From assembly GCA_025602915.1 (NCBI GenBank), contig JAHLJZ010000058.1, forward strand, positions 1-64,000: a stretch of DNA of 64,000 bases. Direction: 5' to 3'. The notes under the pieces are model-generated. The model ran no database searches and was not told the DNA's origin. It worked only from the letters and a program-made list of their open reading frames with translations. Made by a program: the position numbers and the translations under genes. Positions 25,110-36,277 of the stretch are shown piece by piece (within the stretch, counting starts at the first letter, position 1; each line of letters begins with the position of its first letter). The stretch is from Paraphysoderma sedebokerense. Its lineage: Eukaryota; Blastocladiomycota; Physodermatomycetes; Physodermatales; Physodermataceae.

Positions 25110-25587
25110 CATAAATCACAGAATGCCCATCGCTCAGTGAATGGTTTTTGTGTTTATATATTTTTCATCTATTTATATTTGTCTTTATCGTCTAGTGGAT
25201 GCATTGACTCAAATGAAGCCTTGTTGGTTAGCGCAAGCAATTAGTTGTTGGGCGTGGAATATCCCAAGCTAAATAAAGTCGAGTAACAAATACTTATCTG
25301 TACTTTAGCGGACCTCATGTTCAGCTGCCGCAAGGTCTGTACAGTTAAATTACGCTCAGATCATGTCTCTATCAGTTGCATATAATGAGGCTTACCGGCA
25401 CAAACAGCTATAAAGTTGGTCATTATAGCGTCATCTGAATGAGTACATGACTCTTCTGCACAATTCCAATAACATAGTTTTATTCATGCCCTCCTTAACT
25501 TAAAAATACAGGATGTGAAATAAATATACATAAATATGAGATTTTTAGTCAGGAAATTCAGACGAAACAAATGTTGCATTATTGCCA
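25110..25587. other. Convergent 3' intergenic region
   Basis: AT-rich spacer between the ends of POC1 (plus) and the PLC gene (minus), with AATAAA-type signals for both. Nothing else seen. Confidence 0.5.
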
Positions 25588-28500
25588 TTACGATGTCGGA
25601 GGAGCTTCTTCTAAACTCGTCCAAATCAACACACCGGCTTCTTGAATTTCATGACCTCTAAAATTAACCAATGGTACAACTCTATACCCTAATTGTAACC
25701 CGGTCTTGTACAACTGGTTTTTGTCTGTGATGCCTTCGAGATCAGCTTTTAAACCACCCACAAGTGCGGCCCAACCACCTAAATATTCGTTCCTTCCGAC
25801 GTCTTCATCCCAGATTGAGAGCCGGATTACGCATAAATCGGGATTCTCGATTCGGCATGAAAATCGAGTATTGAATTGTGGATTCCAGCCGTTGTCTTTT
25901 ACTGTTGGCGTTCGAAAAGTGAAGATACGAGATTCAGCCGGTAAGTTTGAGGTCACATTAGAAGCGGAGAGAGGTGATGCTTGTATAGATTGTCGACCGA
26001 TATAAATTTTATCCGGAGGGGAGGGCGCTTTCGAAGCCATAATATGTGGCGACATAACTTGAGGTATCGAGATTGGTTCTGTTGAAGATGGTTTTACGGA
26101 AGCCGATACTACTTCGGTTGTGGTTTGGATTTGGGAAGCTGAAGTAACGTCTGGTGTGATCGCATGAGCCATGGTTTCGTTAACTATCTCGGTCGTACGC
26201 ACGGTCGCTGTAACTGCAGCAGGTAGAGGTTCTTCGGCAAATACCTGGGAATTATTCAGGGAGTTGAGCGGGGTTGTGTATGTATCAGATTCAAATTCTC
26301 CCTGAAAGTCATCGAATTCCCAACTCAAATCTCCGATTGGTATTTCCACGTCAACTTTTGGTGGTTCCTGCCCCGGATCAGCTACAACAATGCTGTTGGC
26401 ACGGTGCCCATTTAGGGCCTCATCGGCCGCTATTACATTCCTTTCAACTTTCTGTATTTCTGTCACGTGTGTACTATACTGAGAGGGTGACCTGCCTTCT
26501 ACAATGGGCGACGATGACAGAATCGAGTTATGGTCGACTTCGGTTGCGTGATTATTTTGCTGAAACGTAGAAAAAGCGTCCGATTTTGGTAATAGTCCGT
26601 CGATTATTTCGACCTGAATGAAAGGATCAACTATCTCGCCTTTTGCAACACCTTGAGGTTTCGGAATTCGATGAGCTGATATGATCTGTGTGGATCAAAA
26701 TATAGACAACCCAATACATGACATCGAACAGTATACAAATAAGTCAGATAACCCAGCAATCAAAAAACAGTGAAATGGAAAAGAAAATAACCTCAATCGT
26801 CAAAATGGCGGGACGGGGTTTGACTTCGTCCCAAGTTTGTAATGTCGTGATAGGCTTCCTCATATATTGTGGTTTCAACACATAGCCAGCGTTACTATTG
26901 CGGTTGAACATAGCATAATTCAGTTGCATACCACGATCTGCATCACAGAAATATTCAAATAGTTAGCCGACATTTGAGAAAGAAAATTCAGCGCGACAAG
27001 AAAAACCAACTGACCAAATGTCTGCCAGTTCAGAGCAACAATTTGACTTCCGCTACTCCAATGGATCATAGGATCGTAATTACTTGAATCCACTCGAATA
27101 CCAGCAGGATATATTCGTGACAGGAACACTTCGTTATGGTTGATAAAATCGAGAAGTGATGATTTGATAAGTTTCAGAGAGGCATTTTCGGAGAACGAAG
27201 ACATTTGACGATGTGTAAGAGGATCTAGATAGAATGTAATGCCGAAATAGGCAAAGTCACAAATTAGGGTCGCAAATTCAGAGGAAGAGGAAGGAAGGGA
27301 GGAACGAAATGCTTCACCTTTCAAAAATTTTGCCCTACTCTCCCTGAAACCAGCAAATTTGACAGCTTTGCAATACACTGCCAGTCCGCCTAATTCGGGA
27401 TCAACAGCATGACCATTTTTTTGCTTCGCTTCGTGCAAATCTTCTTCCGCTAGCAACTCAACACCATTCGCACCTTCAACTGTCGCGATAGCGCCATCAT
27501 TAACAACGTCTTCCGTAATACCCAAAGCACGGTTCAAATCGGGCGAACCGCCCGAATCATTCAACGAATCCTTGACTTTATCTTTCTTCTTTTTCTTCTT
27601 CTTTAAAATGGAGGGGATGGCAATTGTACGAAATATACCAGATTTTTTACGTTTTGTCGACGACGAGAGACTGCTGATTGAAGAAGCCGGCGATGAACTG
27701 AGCGGAGAGGACGTCGGCGACAAGTCTGTCGTGACTACTGTTTACATGCCAGAGGGAAAGAATAGAAGTTAATCTCGCTTACTCGAGCCAGATGATAATC
27801 GACACGCATAGAAGACGATTATATTACCGGTAAGGTCAGATTCTTTATTTCCATCCATCGGTATTGATAGCGGACGCTTCTTAGACTTTGATTTCCCCTA
27901 ATTGACATTTAAGTTGTGAATTCTTCCGCACCCCTGATAAGACGATTGGTACTTCATCGAAATGATAATAAAAAACACACCTTCACGACAACCTTAAATT
28001 TCAATTCCTCCGGCGATGGTAATCGATTAGAAATTGAACTTTTAGTTGTGACGCTGCTTCCATGAGGTTGCCCGTTTGCATCACCTTCATGATCCTTCTT
28101 GCGCACTTCCGGTTCATTTTCCTTGCCAGATTTAACTACCGCCTCGCCATTTCCATTTTGAAGGATACTATCAAGCTGATTAATTGGTTCAACGACCAGC
28201 ATATCACCTAGTACTGTTTTCAAGATGTGTGCAATCTTGTTCTGCTGTGGGAGGGAACAATGCATTTCAAGTGACAAAATGACAGGGTACCTAGCCGTTT
28301 CAGTAGGAGAAAAGATGGCAAGAAATGACAAGGTTTTAAATGTAACATTATCAGTCCAGTTAAAATGCTGCAGTAAAACAGAAGGCAAGTACGAATTCCA
28401 TAAAAAGATACCAACGGTGAAGCCTCAAATCCATATTTCTTGATCACTTCAATTACGTCTCGAAAGAAGATTTTGGAAGTCAATGTGTGGCCATGGTATA

Positions 28501-30185
28501 TTACCGGTTCGTTGTTCGGGCCGTCCCAACAATCCACTGACAAAACAAACGATATTGTTAGGTCATTTAGTTATCACCCAACTGGTGGTGCACACGGAAT
28601 CATATCAGTCATTAACGTACATTCAACGCAGCGACATCCACTTCGCAGTACCCTGACGTAAGCTTCAACACTTGATTCACCGTTTAACTGGTTTCCTAGC
28701 AGATATGTATTATGACTGCTGTTAATGAAGTAGTGCGACATCGGCTGAGTCATATCGTGTTGATGTGGACATGACGGGCTTAGAGCAGGTGACAGAAGAA
28801 GCAGTGTAAACAGGTGACCATTGATATAGGGTTGCGTGGGATGTGCAGATGAGGTACCCGGGGAAGGCGTGATCGCAAAGGAGTTAAAAATATCTCGCAG
28901 GTGTGGCTCGCTTAAATGAGTCTGGAGCAAAGTGGAATTAAAAATCGTCTCGTTTGTAGCATAACATATCAGGCACATACTTTTTGCTCCTCGCTCATGA
29001 ACTTGTAAAATACTTCCCAAGACATTTTTGGTTCTAAGCTGGAATAAACCAATGTGCTATTCGATTCATCATCGTCGGCCGCCTTCATTTCTCGGTACGT
29101 TGCACAGATGTGTCTGAACACAGACTCTATGTCGTCTCGCCGTTTTAATTTCTTCAGAAATTGCTCAAATTCGTCTCTATTCAACCACCCTTTCTCGCTT
29201 TGATCAAACTGCGAAAACCAGACTTTCAACGATTTTTTGTTCATACTGCAATTTAAATGTTTAAGTAGAAGTAGAAGCTCCTCCATGTCGATCATGCCGT
29301 TATCATTCAGATCAGTGTACGACCAGGCTCTGTTGATGAAAGTGTTGACTGACAATTCAACTCGTGCGCGCGGTGTAAGTCGGAGATGATGGTTGAGGAG
29401 AGATTGAACAATGGTTACCCATGCATTTGCAATGTTAGGGGTGGATGCAACGAGAGTAAGTGTTTTGTAATTCGCATGCTGAGTGTGAGTGATAATGAAA
29501 CAACGTGTTGAAGTATTGGAGTCGTCTGAAGAAACGCTGGCGTCGGATGAAGAAGGAGTAGAGAGTCGACGATTTTCATGACGGATTTCTTTTATGTTGT
29601 CGAAATCGACTGATATACCATCCATAAGAGTCTTATCAGCCATGGAATTAGATAAATAGCAAAAACGATAAAGTTGCCTACCTGTCGTTAGATGTGCGGG
29701 CTTTGATGAACTTTCCCATCTTCAAATCACAAGGGTGGGGGCGATTAATTCATTCGTGAGCCAACAGGAATTAATGTACATGCATTACCCGAATATTGGT
29801 TTGTTAGAGTGCATGAGTGAAGTACAAAGACATTATACAGCAAAGTCAGAAATCTCATGTACACCTTTGTGGTTATTTTTAGGACACGACCGTACCTTAT
29901 CTGTCTTTTCATTATATCCAACCTAGAAAGTTCGAAACATTAGAGGTAATTTCTCAAAATCAGAAGGAGAATTATCCTGGTAATCAGCACAAAATCGTAT
30001 GGTGCAAATTTCCTTCTCTTCAACCATTCTTTTCTATTCACTAGAAAGAGAGAAACGTACCGAAACACCTTTTCGCCGCCTTTACCTCTGGAATAAGAAG
30101 AGAATTTGTAAAGTTTTGTTCCTTGTAAAAGCAGATCCAAATCTTCAGGCGAAATCGATGGAGGTAAAAAGGGATACGGTGACAT
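25588..30185 (-). CDS. PLC1: Phosphoinositide-specific phospholipase C, delta-like
   Basis: Hydrolyses PIP2 to IP3 and diacylglycerol at membranes. Domains in order: PH ([46 protein letters not shown]); EF-hands ([17 protein letters not shown], with a canonical calcium loop, and [15 protein letters not shown], weaker); catalytic X domain with both active-site histidines ([28 protein letters not shown]) and DCWDGPN; an X-Y linker containing a run of about seven lysines; Y domain ([42 protein letters not shown]); and a C2 domain. The C2 domain is split by a ~200-residue Ser/Thr/Pro-rich insertion between [11 protein letters not shown] and [12 protein letters not shown]. Ten or so introns. The start [10 protein letters not shown] at 30185 is chosen because the frame upstream has a stop. 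Small exons between 29650 and 30000 are not fully resolved. Confidence 0.88.
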
Positions 30186-31116
30186 TTTTGCCGATATTGC
30201 TGGACAGTGGCTGAGGATGTTGAAAGCAAGCGGTAGAGTCCACTATCTCCATTCAATCTCAGAGTGATCTGTTTCTCTGTTGTCGTAGCTAAAGATTATA
30301 TAGTCGAAATCATTGTATAGAGATAGATCAAGTATTATGTTGTAGACTGTTGGAGTGAGTGTATCGCTTTAAACTTTTGTAGCTTGTGCTCGAGTCCTTC
30401 GATTATGGTGGGAGACCGGCAGCTAAAAAAAGCATAGCGACTTTAGCGAGTTACGGCCGCCGGCCAATTTGGTGAGACAGATTGGTATTACTTGATTATA
30501 TGTTACATATTTAAAAAAAGATAATATTCACATCGTCGTACTTATCACTATTAAGTTCTCGTTGTTATATATTTATTACGGTTCATTCTTTGTCTCTGCT
30601 ATCCATTGATACAAAGAGCACAATTGCTAAAGCAAGCCAAAATCTAGGATCCATCGTATTGATTTCGCCAACATTTCTCCTCTAGAGGTTTATTTGGAGC
30701 AATCGTTACTGTATCTCCAGAACGAACTGTGACGATAAATCTGGATAGACGCGAGCCTAGTTGCGAGTATCGCAGACGTGCGAGTTGAGGTTGCGGCCCT
30801 ACCGATTCTTGGTGTCCAAGTTGTTCCGATTTGTTATTGCTCATTTCAATAGATTAAGAAGTGGAGATTGGAAGGAAAGAGCAGGCCAATCCAAGAGATA
30901 TCCCCACATACTTTACCATTCACAAAATGTGACATCCAAAATCACATTAATGTTTGTCTTGTCAGAAAATGCAGAGAGTCAGGAAAATTCTTAAATCTGA
31001 ACATCTTATTTTTTCTATCCGTTTAGCGACCTAATCGATTGATTCAAATCCTTTATTTACCGTGCATATTTTTTTAATGCGAAATATATATTTGTTTGTG
31101 GTTCAACTACTTCATC
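30186..31116. other. Intergenic region with one candidate small ORF
   Basis: PLC promoter and flank. The only item of note is a minus-strand ATG frame at 30644-30844, described separately. The rest is AT-rich and shows no coding signal. Confidence 0.4.
30644..30844 (-). CDS. Candidate 66-residue small protein
   Basis: A complete unspliced frame, ATG at 30844 to TAG at 30644. The C-terminal half reads like a folded protein (SRLSRFIVTVRSGDTVTIAP) and ends WRNQYDGS. The N-terminal third is polar. No family was recognised. It lies alone between PLC and the tRNA gene, with no overlapping gene, so a real short gene is possible, but chance cannot be excluded at this length. Confidence 0.35.
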   Translation of the reverse strand: MSNNKSEQLGHQESVGPQPQLARLRYSQLGSRLSRFIVTVRSGDTVTIAPNKPLEEKCWRNQYDGS

Positions 31117-31199
31117 TCCATTATGGTCTAGTGGCTAGGATTCCGCGCTTTCATTGTTAAAGCTCCGCGGCGGCCGGGGTTCGATTCCCCGTAATGGAA
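31117..31199 (+). tRNA. tRNA-Glu (anticodon TTC) with an 11-nt intron
   Basis: The acceptor stem pairs TCCATTA with TAATGGA, with discriminator A at 31199. A-box-like TAGTGGCTAGG and B-box GGTTCGATTCC are both present. The anticodon stem CCGCG/CGCGG encloses loop CTTTCA...C, with anticodon TTC at 31150-31152. Eleven bases (31154-31164) lie between tRNA positions 37 and 38, the canonical eukaryotic tRNA intron site. The T stem CGGGG/CCCCG is perfect. Confidence 0.95.
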
Positions 31200-32335
31200 C
31201 TAATCGCAATTATCTTTGCGTAGAAAAAACATTATTCCATCTCTCGAATGGAAAACTTTTTTCGCACAGTGGATAATTTACCGAAGCAGAAGGTCCACCT
31301 CAACCGGTCTATTATTTTAGCTTATATACCGTCAGGACATTACAGCATTGTTCCATTGATATGAATGTGGTATATTGTACTTGTAGTTGTGATACCTTAA
31401 CTGCCGAGTGATATCTGTGGTAATTTGGTTCTCCCTGATCACAAACACGACGTATTCACCATCGCAAAGTCAGATTTTGAAAAATGTGGTAGAATTTTAT
31501 ACACTGACTAACCTTTCAAATATATATCCGCATCAGAAGGAATTTTTCAGTTCCTGATGATTTTTTGACGCGATTTCCAATTTCACTCCATATGCAACAG
31601 TATTGTCCACATACTTGGCCATCTTAGCTATAAACCTCATCCAGCACTCATTTTACATCATCTATATATATAGAAGCTTTCATCTCCTAAGTTCTTGCTA
31701 CAGTTTTTAAGCGTATTTATTCCTCCGTTTTTTGCGCTTTATTCAGGTCGCCAGCACAGAGATGAAGGGACTGATCAAACTGACTACTACCATTTCCTTG
31801 TTCACATCATTCATAGTTTTCTTCCAAAGAAAGTCAGCCCATTCTGATACTATTGCCGTATTCATTCAAACCCTTCGAACGCATACTACACACACAATCT
31901 TCCAAGAAGTCTGTCATCAATCTTCATTGCTTTATCACCAGTTCTAGCAGCCGGACGTGAATTCTCTCTCCACACTTGTCCAGCTACCGCCAAATTATTA
32001 AGCAGCAAGCTTTGATCCGTCAATTTTAGTGACATTATCGAGCTTGATAGTAAGTGCAAGGGGGATTTCATCGTTGTATGCTGACAATCTCGAAATCACT
32101 ATAGTAACATCCTCTTCCAGACAAAATTTCTATTCCATCACTATTGCCAAGTTTTCGTCAACTACAAATATCAGTTCTCCGAATATATATATCCATTTTA
32201 AGCTTACTAGCATCCCATAACTTTACCATCCTTCTCAGCTTTCTCTAAGTTATATCCATTTTGATTACTTATCTTCCATTCAATATCATATTCCTTCATC
32301 ACTAATAAACCCGACATACTCCAACGATTACAATC
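31200..32335. other. Intergenic region with weak coding signals
   Basis: An ATG at 31762 starts a signal-peptide-like stretch (LIKLTTTISLFTSFIVFF). Further protein-like pieces follow in other frames (AAGREFSLHTCPATAKLL near 31950; NLEITIVTSSSRQNFYSI near 32085), with possible splice sites between them. They might be exons of a small secreted protein gene, but I could not join them in consistent phase, so no gene is called. Confidence 0.3.
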
Positions 32336-33689
32336 ATGGGTAAACAATCAAAGGCGTCCCCCCAACGGAAATTAGCTAAACCTGTTGATGAAGTAGTACG
32401 TTGCATCGACACCGCATCAGTCACCATCAAAAAGGTTTTAGCCGCATCTGGTAAGAAGAAAACTACCGTACCCAAAGCTTGTCTTCTGCTGTCAGTTGCA
32501 GAAGCGAACGGATTCATCTTTGAATCTAGTCAACCAAGTTCTGGTATAAAAATTTTCGCCAGACTATCTGCCAATATCGTAACGTTCTCTAACCTCCTGA
32601 TTCGTTTTGCTTCAAATCAGAGGCAGCCAGTAGCTCCTGTTCTGCTATTGCTTCCAATAATTACTTTCGAGAGAATGTAGAAGCTCAAAAAGGTATATCA
32701 CATTTTCATACTTGATTACTCCTATCCCATTACTAACATCCGATACAACAAACTCGTTTGTCGTAACCTCTTACATATGATTAGTTATTGCTCAGAGTTG
32801 GTTACATGGACATCTTGAACAAGTAAATGAAGTGGAACAGGCTGCAGCGAGAACCTGCTCACCATCCCAAGGTCTACAAAGTTACATTCCTGAATCCGAA
32901 AGCTGGAACATTTTGGAGTGCTTTGCAGATACAGTTCTTTGGGCACACGAAAATTCTATTACTTTACGCGACTTTGATCAGCTAGACAACAAGGAAACAC
33001 TATCGACTGGGACTAACCGAAAACTGGATATCACGACTATGCCAGACAGTACAGAAGAACTCACCCAAACCGAATTGAAATCACAACCCAATGACCGATC
33101 AAAGAGGACTCGAAACACCTCTCGGAAATGTAGTACCCAGGCAAAATACTTCCGATCATCTTACCTGACTGTGTCTAAAGATGACAAACCAGATTCTATC
33201 GATCCAATTTCAGCTATCAATATTGCTGAAACTGTTACTGCCGCAACAGGTCAAATAACCCCCGCTAAGACTCCAAGTCCCTCTCATGAACAATTACTCA
33301 TCAAGATCAAGCTTCCTACGACAGTTTCTCCAACTCCATTACCCATAAGCGCAACTCGAGGCCGATCACTTCCTCCATCCCCTTCCTTTCGTACATTCAA
33401 TTTTCCGGTTGTGCCACACGAGGATTCCGTCATTTCGGCTACCCATTCTGAAATGGCAGCCGAGACAGAGATAAAACGTTATCAGTTTACTGCTGCCGAC
33501 AGTATTTCCAATGATTTCTCCAGTCGACCGCGTTCTTTCCCCTGTCCCCATACGCTGCAGTTTAGTCAGAGAAAATCAGCCCGTGGGCGTAAACCGAACC
33601 AGATATATGAAAGATTTGGATTCGAAACCAGTGAGAAGCAGATGGGTAAGTCTCCGGATAGCGAACCGGTTACAATAATATATTCTTAG
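32336..33689 (+). CDS. Unrecognised 385-residue protein
   Basis: Three exons (32336-32543, 32621-32676, 32796-33689) join in phase to a 385-residue product. The first ~60 residues include a basic start (GKQSKASPQRKLAK) and a helical stretch (VVRCIDTASVTIKKVLAAS). The middle contains WNILECFADTVLWAHENS. The C-terminal half is rich in Ser, Thr, Pro and Lys. It closes with a basic motif QRKSARGRKPNQIYERFGFE that could contact nucleic acid or act as a nuclear signal. No domain was recognised. The short middle exon depends on using donor GTAGAA at 32677; a stronger-looking donor 13 bases later does not keep the frame. Confidence 0.6.
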
Positions 33690-34162
33690 TAAGTTCATTC
33701 CTTCTCATCCTTGCCAATTGCCGCACCACTAGGAATCGCGATGAGGCGAACGAAAATAGCGAAAAACTCAAGAAAAAGCGCGGAACCATACTAACATCGC
33801 GGATAATATATTTTGAAGTAATCGATAACCAACAATGCGCATCCCTATTAATCAGATGCGTCAGATTTGTTATTGGATTTAAATCGTCCAGAGTTTACTT
33901 TGGAGCAAGGTGTACAAAACTGCTCTTTATAATTGAATGTGTAGAACTGTACAGACATATGTATTGGAAGCTTTAGCCCTTTTTTTATTTCTTTGTGTAG
34001 GTTTATAGACTTAATTTTGTACTTTCAGTGAGGAAACCGAGACCATGTTGCACTAAGTGATGTACACGTGATGAAATAAACAGAATGCGTTTCCAAAGCA
34101 CTCGTGACGGCGTCTTTAACTAAGAAGCCATCTCAGCACCTCATATTTGCATTAATCAAACA
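33690..34162. other. Intergenic region
   Basis: Spacer between two plus-strand genes. It contains the 3' end of the preceding gene and the promoter of EFG1. AT-rich, with no coding, RNA or repeat signal seen. Confidence 0.5.
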
Positions 34163-35764
34163 ATGGCTCCACGACTTGCATCCAAAAACGGAAGGAGTAA
34201 TTCCGACCGCAAATCATCGACAAAGGCACGACCGACTCGCGACAACGACTCCAATCCACTAGTCATGTCCCGATCACAGCTTAAGCATAAGATCAGAGGA
34301 ATTGAACGATTGCTAAAGAATAAAGCGTCCGAGATACATGCTACTGTAAGATTAGACAATGAGCGAAAACTGGCTGCTCTAAAGTTTCAGTTGGAACAGA
34401 GCACCTTTAATGAGAAGGAAAGAAAATATGCAATCATGTATCGGAAGGTCAAGTTTTTCGGTACGTTATGATTCAATTTGATTTATCGCATATTTCCAAC
34501 ACTAGGCCTTACGTATAATTCAATGTTGGTTCTTTGTTAATAGAGAGACAAAAAGTAACGAGGAAATTGAAGAAAGTGAAGAAAGAACTCGAATCTAATC
34601 CGGAAAACGAGGAATTGAAAGCCGAATTGAAAGATTTGGAATTGGATTTATGCTACGTCACAGTACGTTTACAATTCTCTATTTTGATAAATTCGTATAA
34701 CTGATCACTTTATTGGCACGTGCTAATTTATTCACTGTATTGCCCCATATTAGCATTACCCAAAGTCAGAAAAATACATTTCCCTGTTCCCTACCACAAC
34801 CGTTACCGACCCCGCAGTCATAGCGAAACAAGCCGAAATACGTTCTCACATATCCTCGCTCATTGAATCTGGAGTGATTGTACCCGAGATCATCGAGGAA
34901 CGAGTGTTACAAGACAATAAAGAAAAGAAGAAAACGAAAGGAAAGAAAGCTAAAGAAGGTGAAGAGAAGAAAACGTCGTTAGGATTGGCAGCTAGAGGCA
35001 TCGTTTCTTTGAATGACATAGCACAAGAGCCTGTGATGATTGATGACGATGCTATGCCCGGGGACGTTACTGATCTAAAGAGAAAGAAAGCAATGTCCGA
35101 TGGTGACTCCGAAGCTTCAGATATCGCCGTTGAAATATCTAGTGATTCACAGCCAAAGAAAAAAGTTAAAACCGAGAAGTTAAAGAAGGAGAAAACTCCT
35201 ATTTCAAAATATGTCATCAACTCTCAATCACAAACGGAATCGACGATTTCTACCTTACCAAGTATCGAATTTGAAGCTGCCCCACTTAAAGACGACTTTT
35301 TCTTATTTGACGACGACGATGATGACAGCACCAACACAGAAGCTGCTACTCCTCAAAACCGTAAGCCACTAAAAAGTACCAAACCTAAACTTAATTCTTC
35401 CAATAGTCAATCAAAATCGCAATCCAAACCCGATAAAGCCAAAAGGAACGATAAAACTTTGTCAAACCAGCAGAAAAATAAACCTCAATCCAAAGCAAAC
35501 ACAAAAAAGCGTCAGCAAGTTCATTCTAACCCCCAGTCCAAAACCATGTCGCCGTCTCCAGATCAGGAATCGATGTCTGCAGAACTGGCGACATCGGCCT
35601 CAAATTCTGCAAAACCTTCGTCGCACTCATTTTTACTCAATGAATCACCTCATGATTCCAATTCGGATAGTGGTTCGGACTCCGAAAACGAAATGGGGAG
35701 TACAAAGAGCAATATTCCGATGAAAAATAACTATAGCAGTGACAGTGATACTGACAGCGAATAA
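34163..35764 (+). CDS. EFG1: rRNA-processing protein EFG1
   Basis: EFG1 is a nucleolar factor of early small-subunit rRNA processing. The conserved core spans the first three exons: MSRSQLKHKIRGIERLL, then LDNERKLAALKFQLEQ and KYAIMYRKVKFFERQKVTRK, then DLELDLCYVTHYPKSEKYIS, all typical of the Efg1 family. Introns after about 34460 and 34660 restore these motifs in phase. The remaining ~250 residues form a highly charged tail of Lys/Glu runs, an acidic patch (FDDDDDDS) and Ser-rich segments, ending in SDSDTDSE. Such tails are common in nucleolar proteins. Length is greater than the yeast protein because of the tail. Confidence 0.88.
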
Positions 35765-36277
35765 AGAGTTTTGCGGATTTAATTTATGGTGTTCCATCAC
35801 GGTATATTCGGTGTCATATGGAATTGTAAGGGTCTGAATAGTCGGGTTGAAACGATGTATCCGACGATATCATTATATTGTAAAATAAAGATCCCATTAG
35901 TGAGACCCCGGACGTCATCAGGACCATAACAATATCTGTCTCTGATTGTGCGAATTCATTAAACGAAATAGGGAAATATGTCAACCGTATCCCACTTGTG
36001 TATTGTATTCAAACACTACAAAAAGTCATTCAAAACCTCTTGCTGTAACCATTTTTAACAACACAGAAATATACAGATATCCAAAGGCAAAACATACTAA
36101 AACATTTTTTGTGTTATTAGTTCTTTATGATACACCATTTCAAGCAAGTCCACATGAACCCTATAATACGAATTCCATAAGCCAAAAACAAAGTTTTAAC
36201 AACCGATTTATACTTTGTTCACAGGTTTTGGCAACATTTAAAACACAATTACTGAAGATCGTTCACCTCACTAAAGT
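35765..36277. other. Convergent 3' intergenic region
   Basis: Spacer between the ends of EFG1 (plus) and CCT1 (minus). A plus-strand frame at 35946-36281 runs into the CCT1 stop and has no protein-like features. Otherwise empty. Confidence 0.5.
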
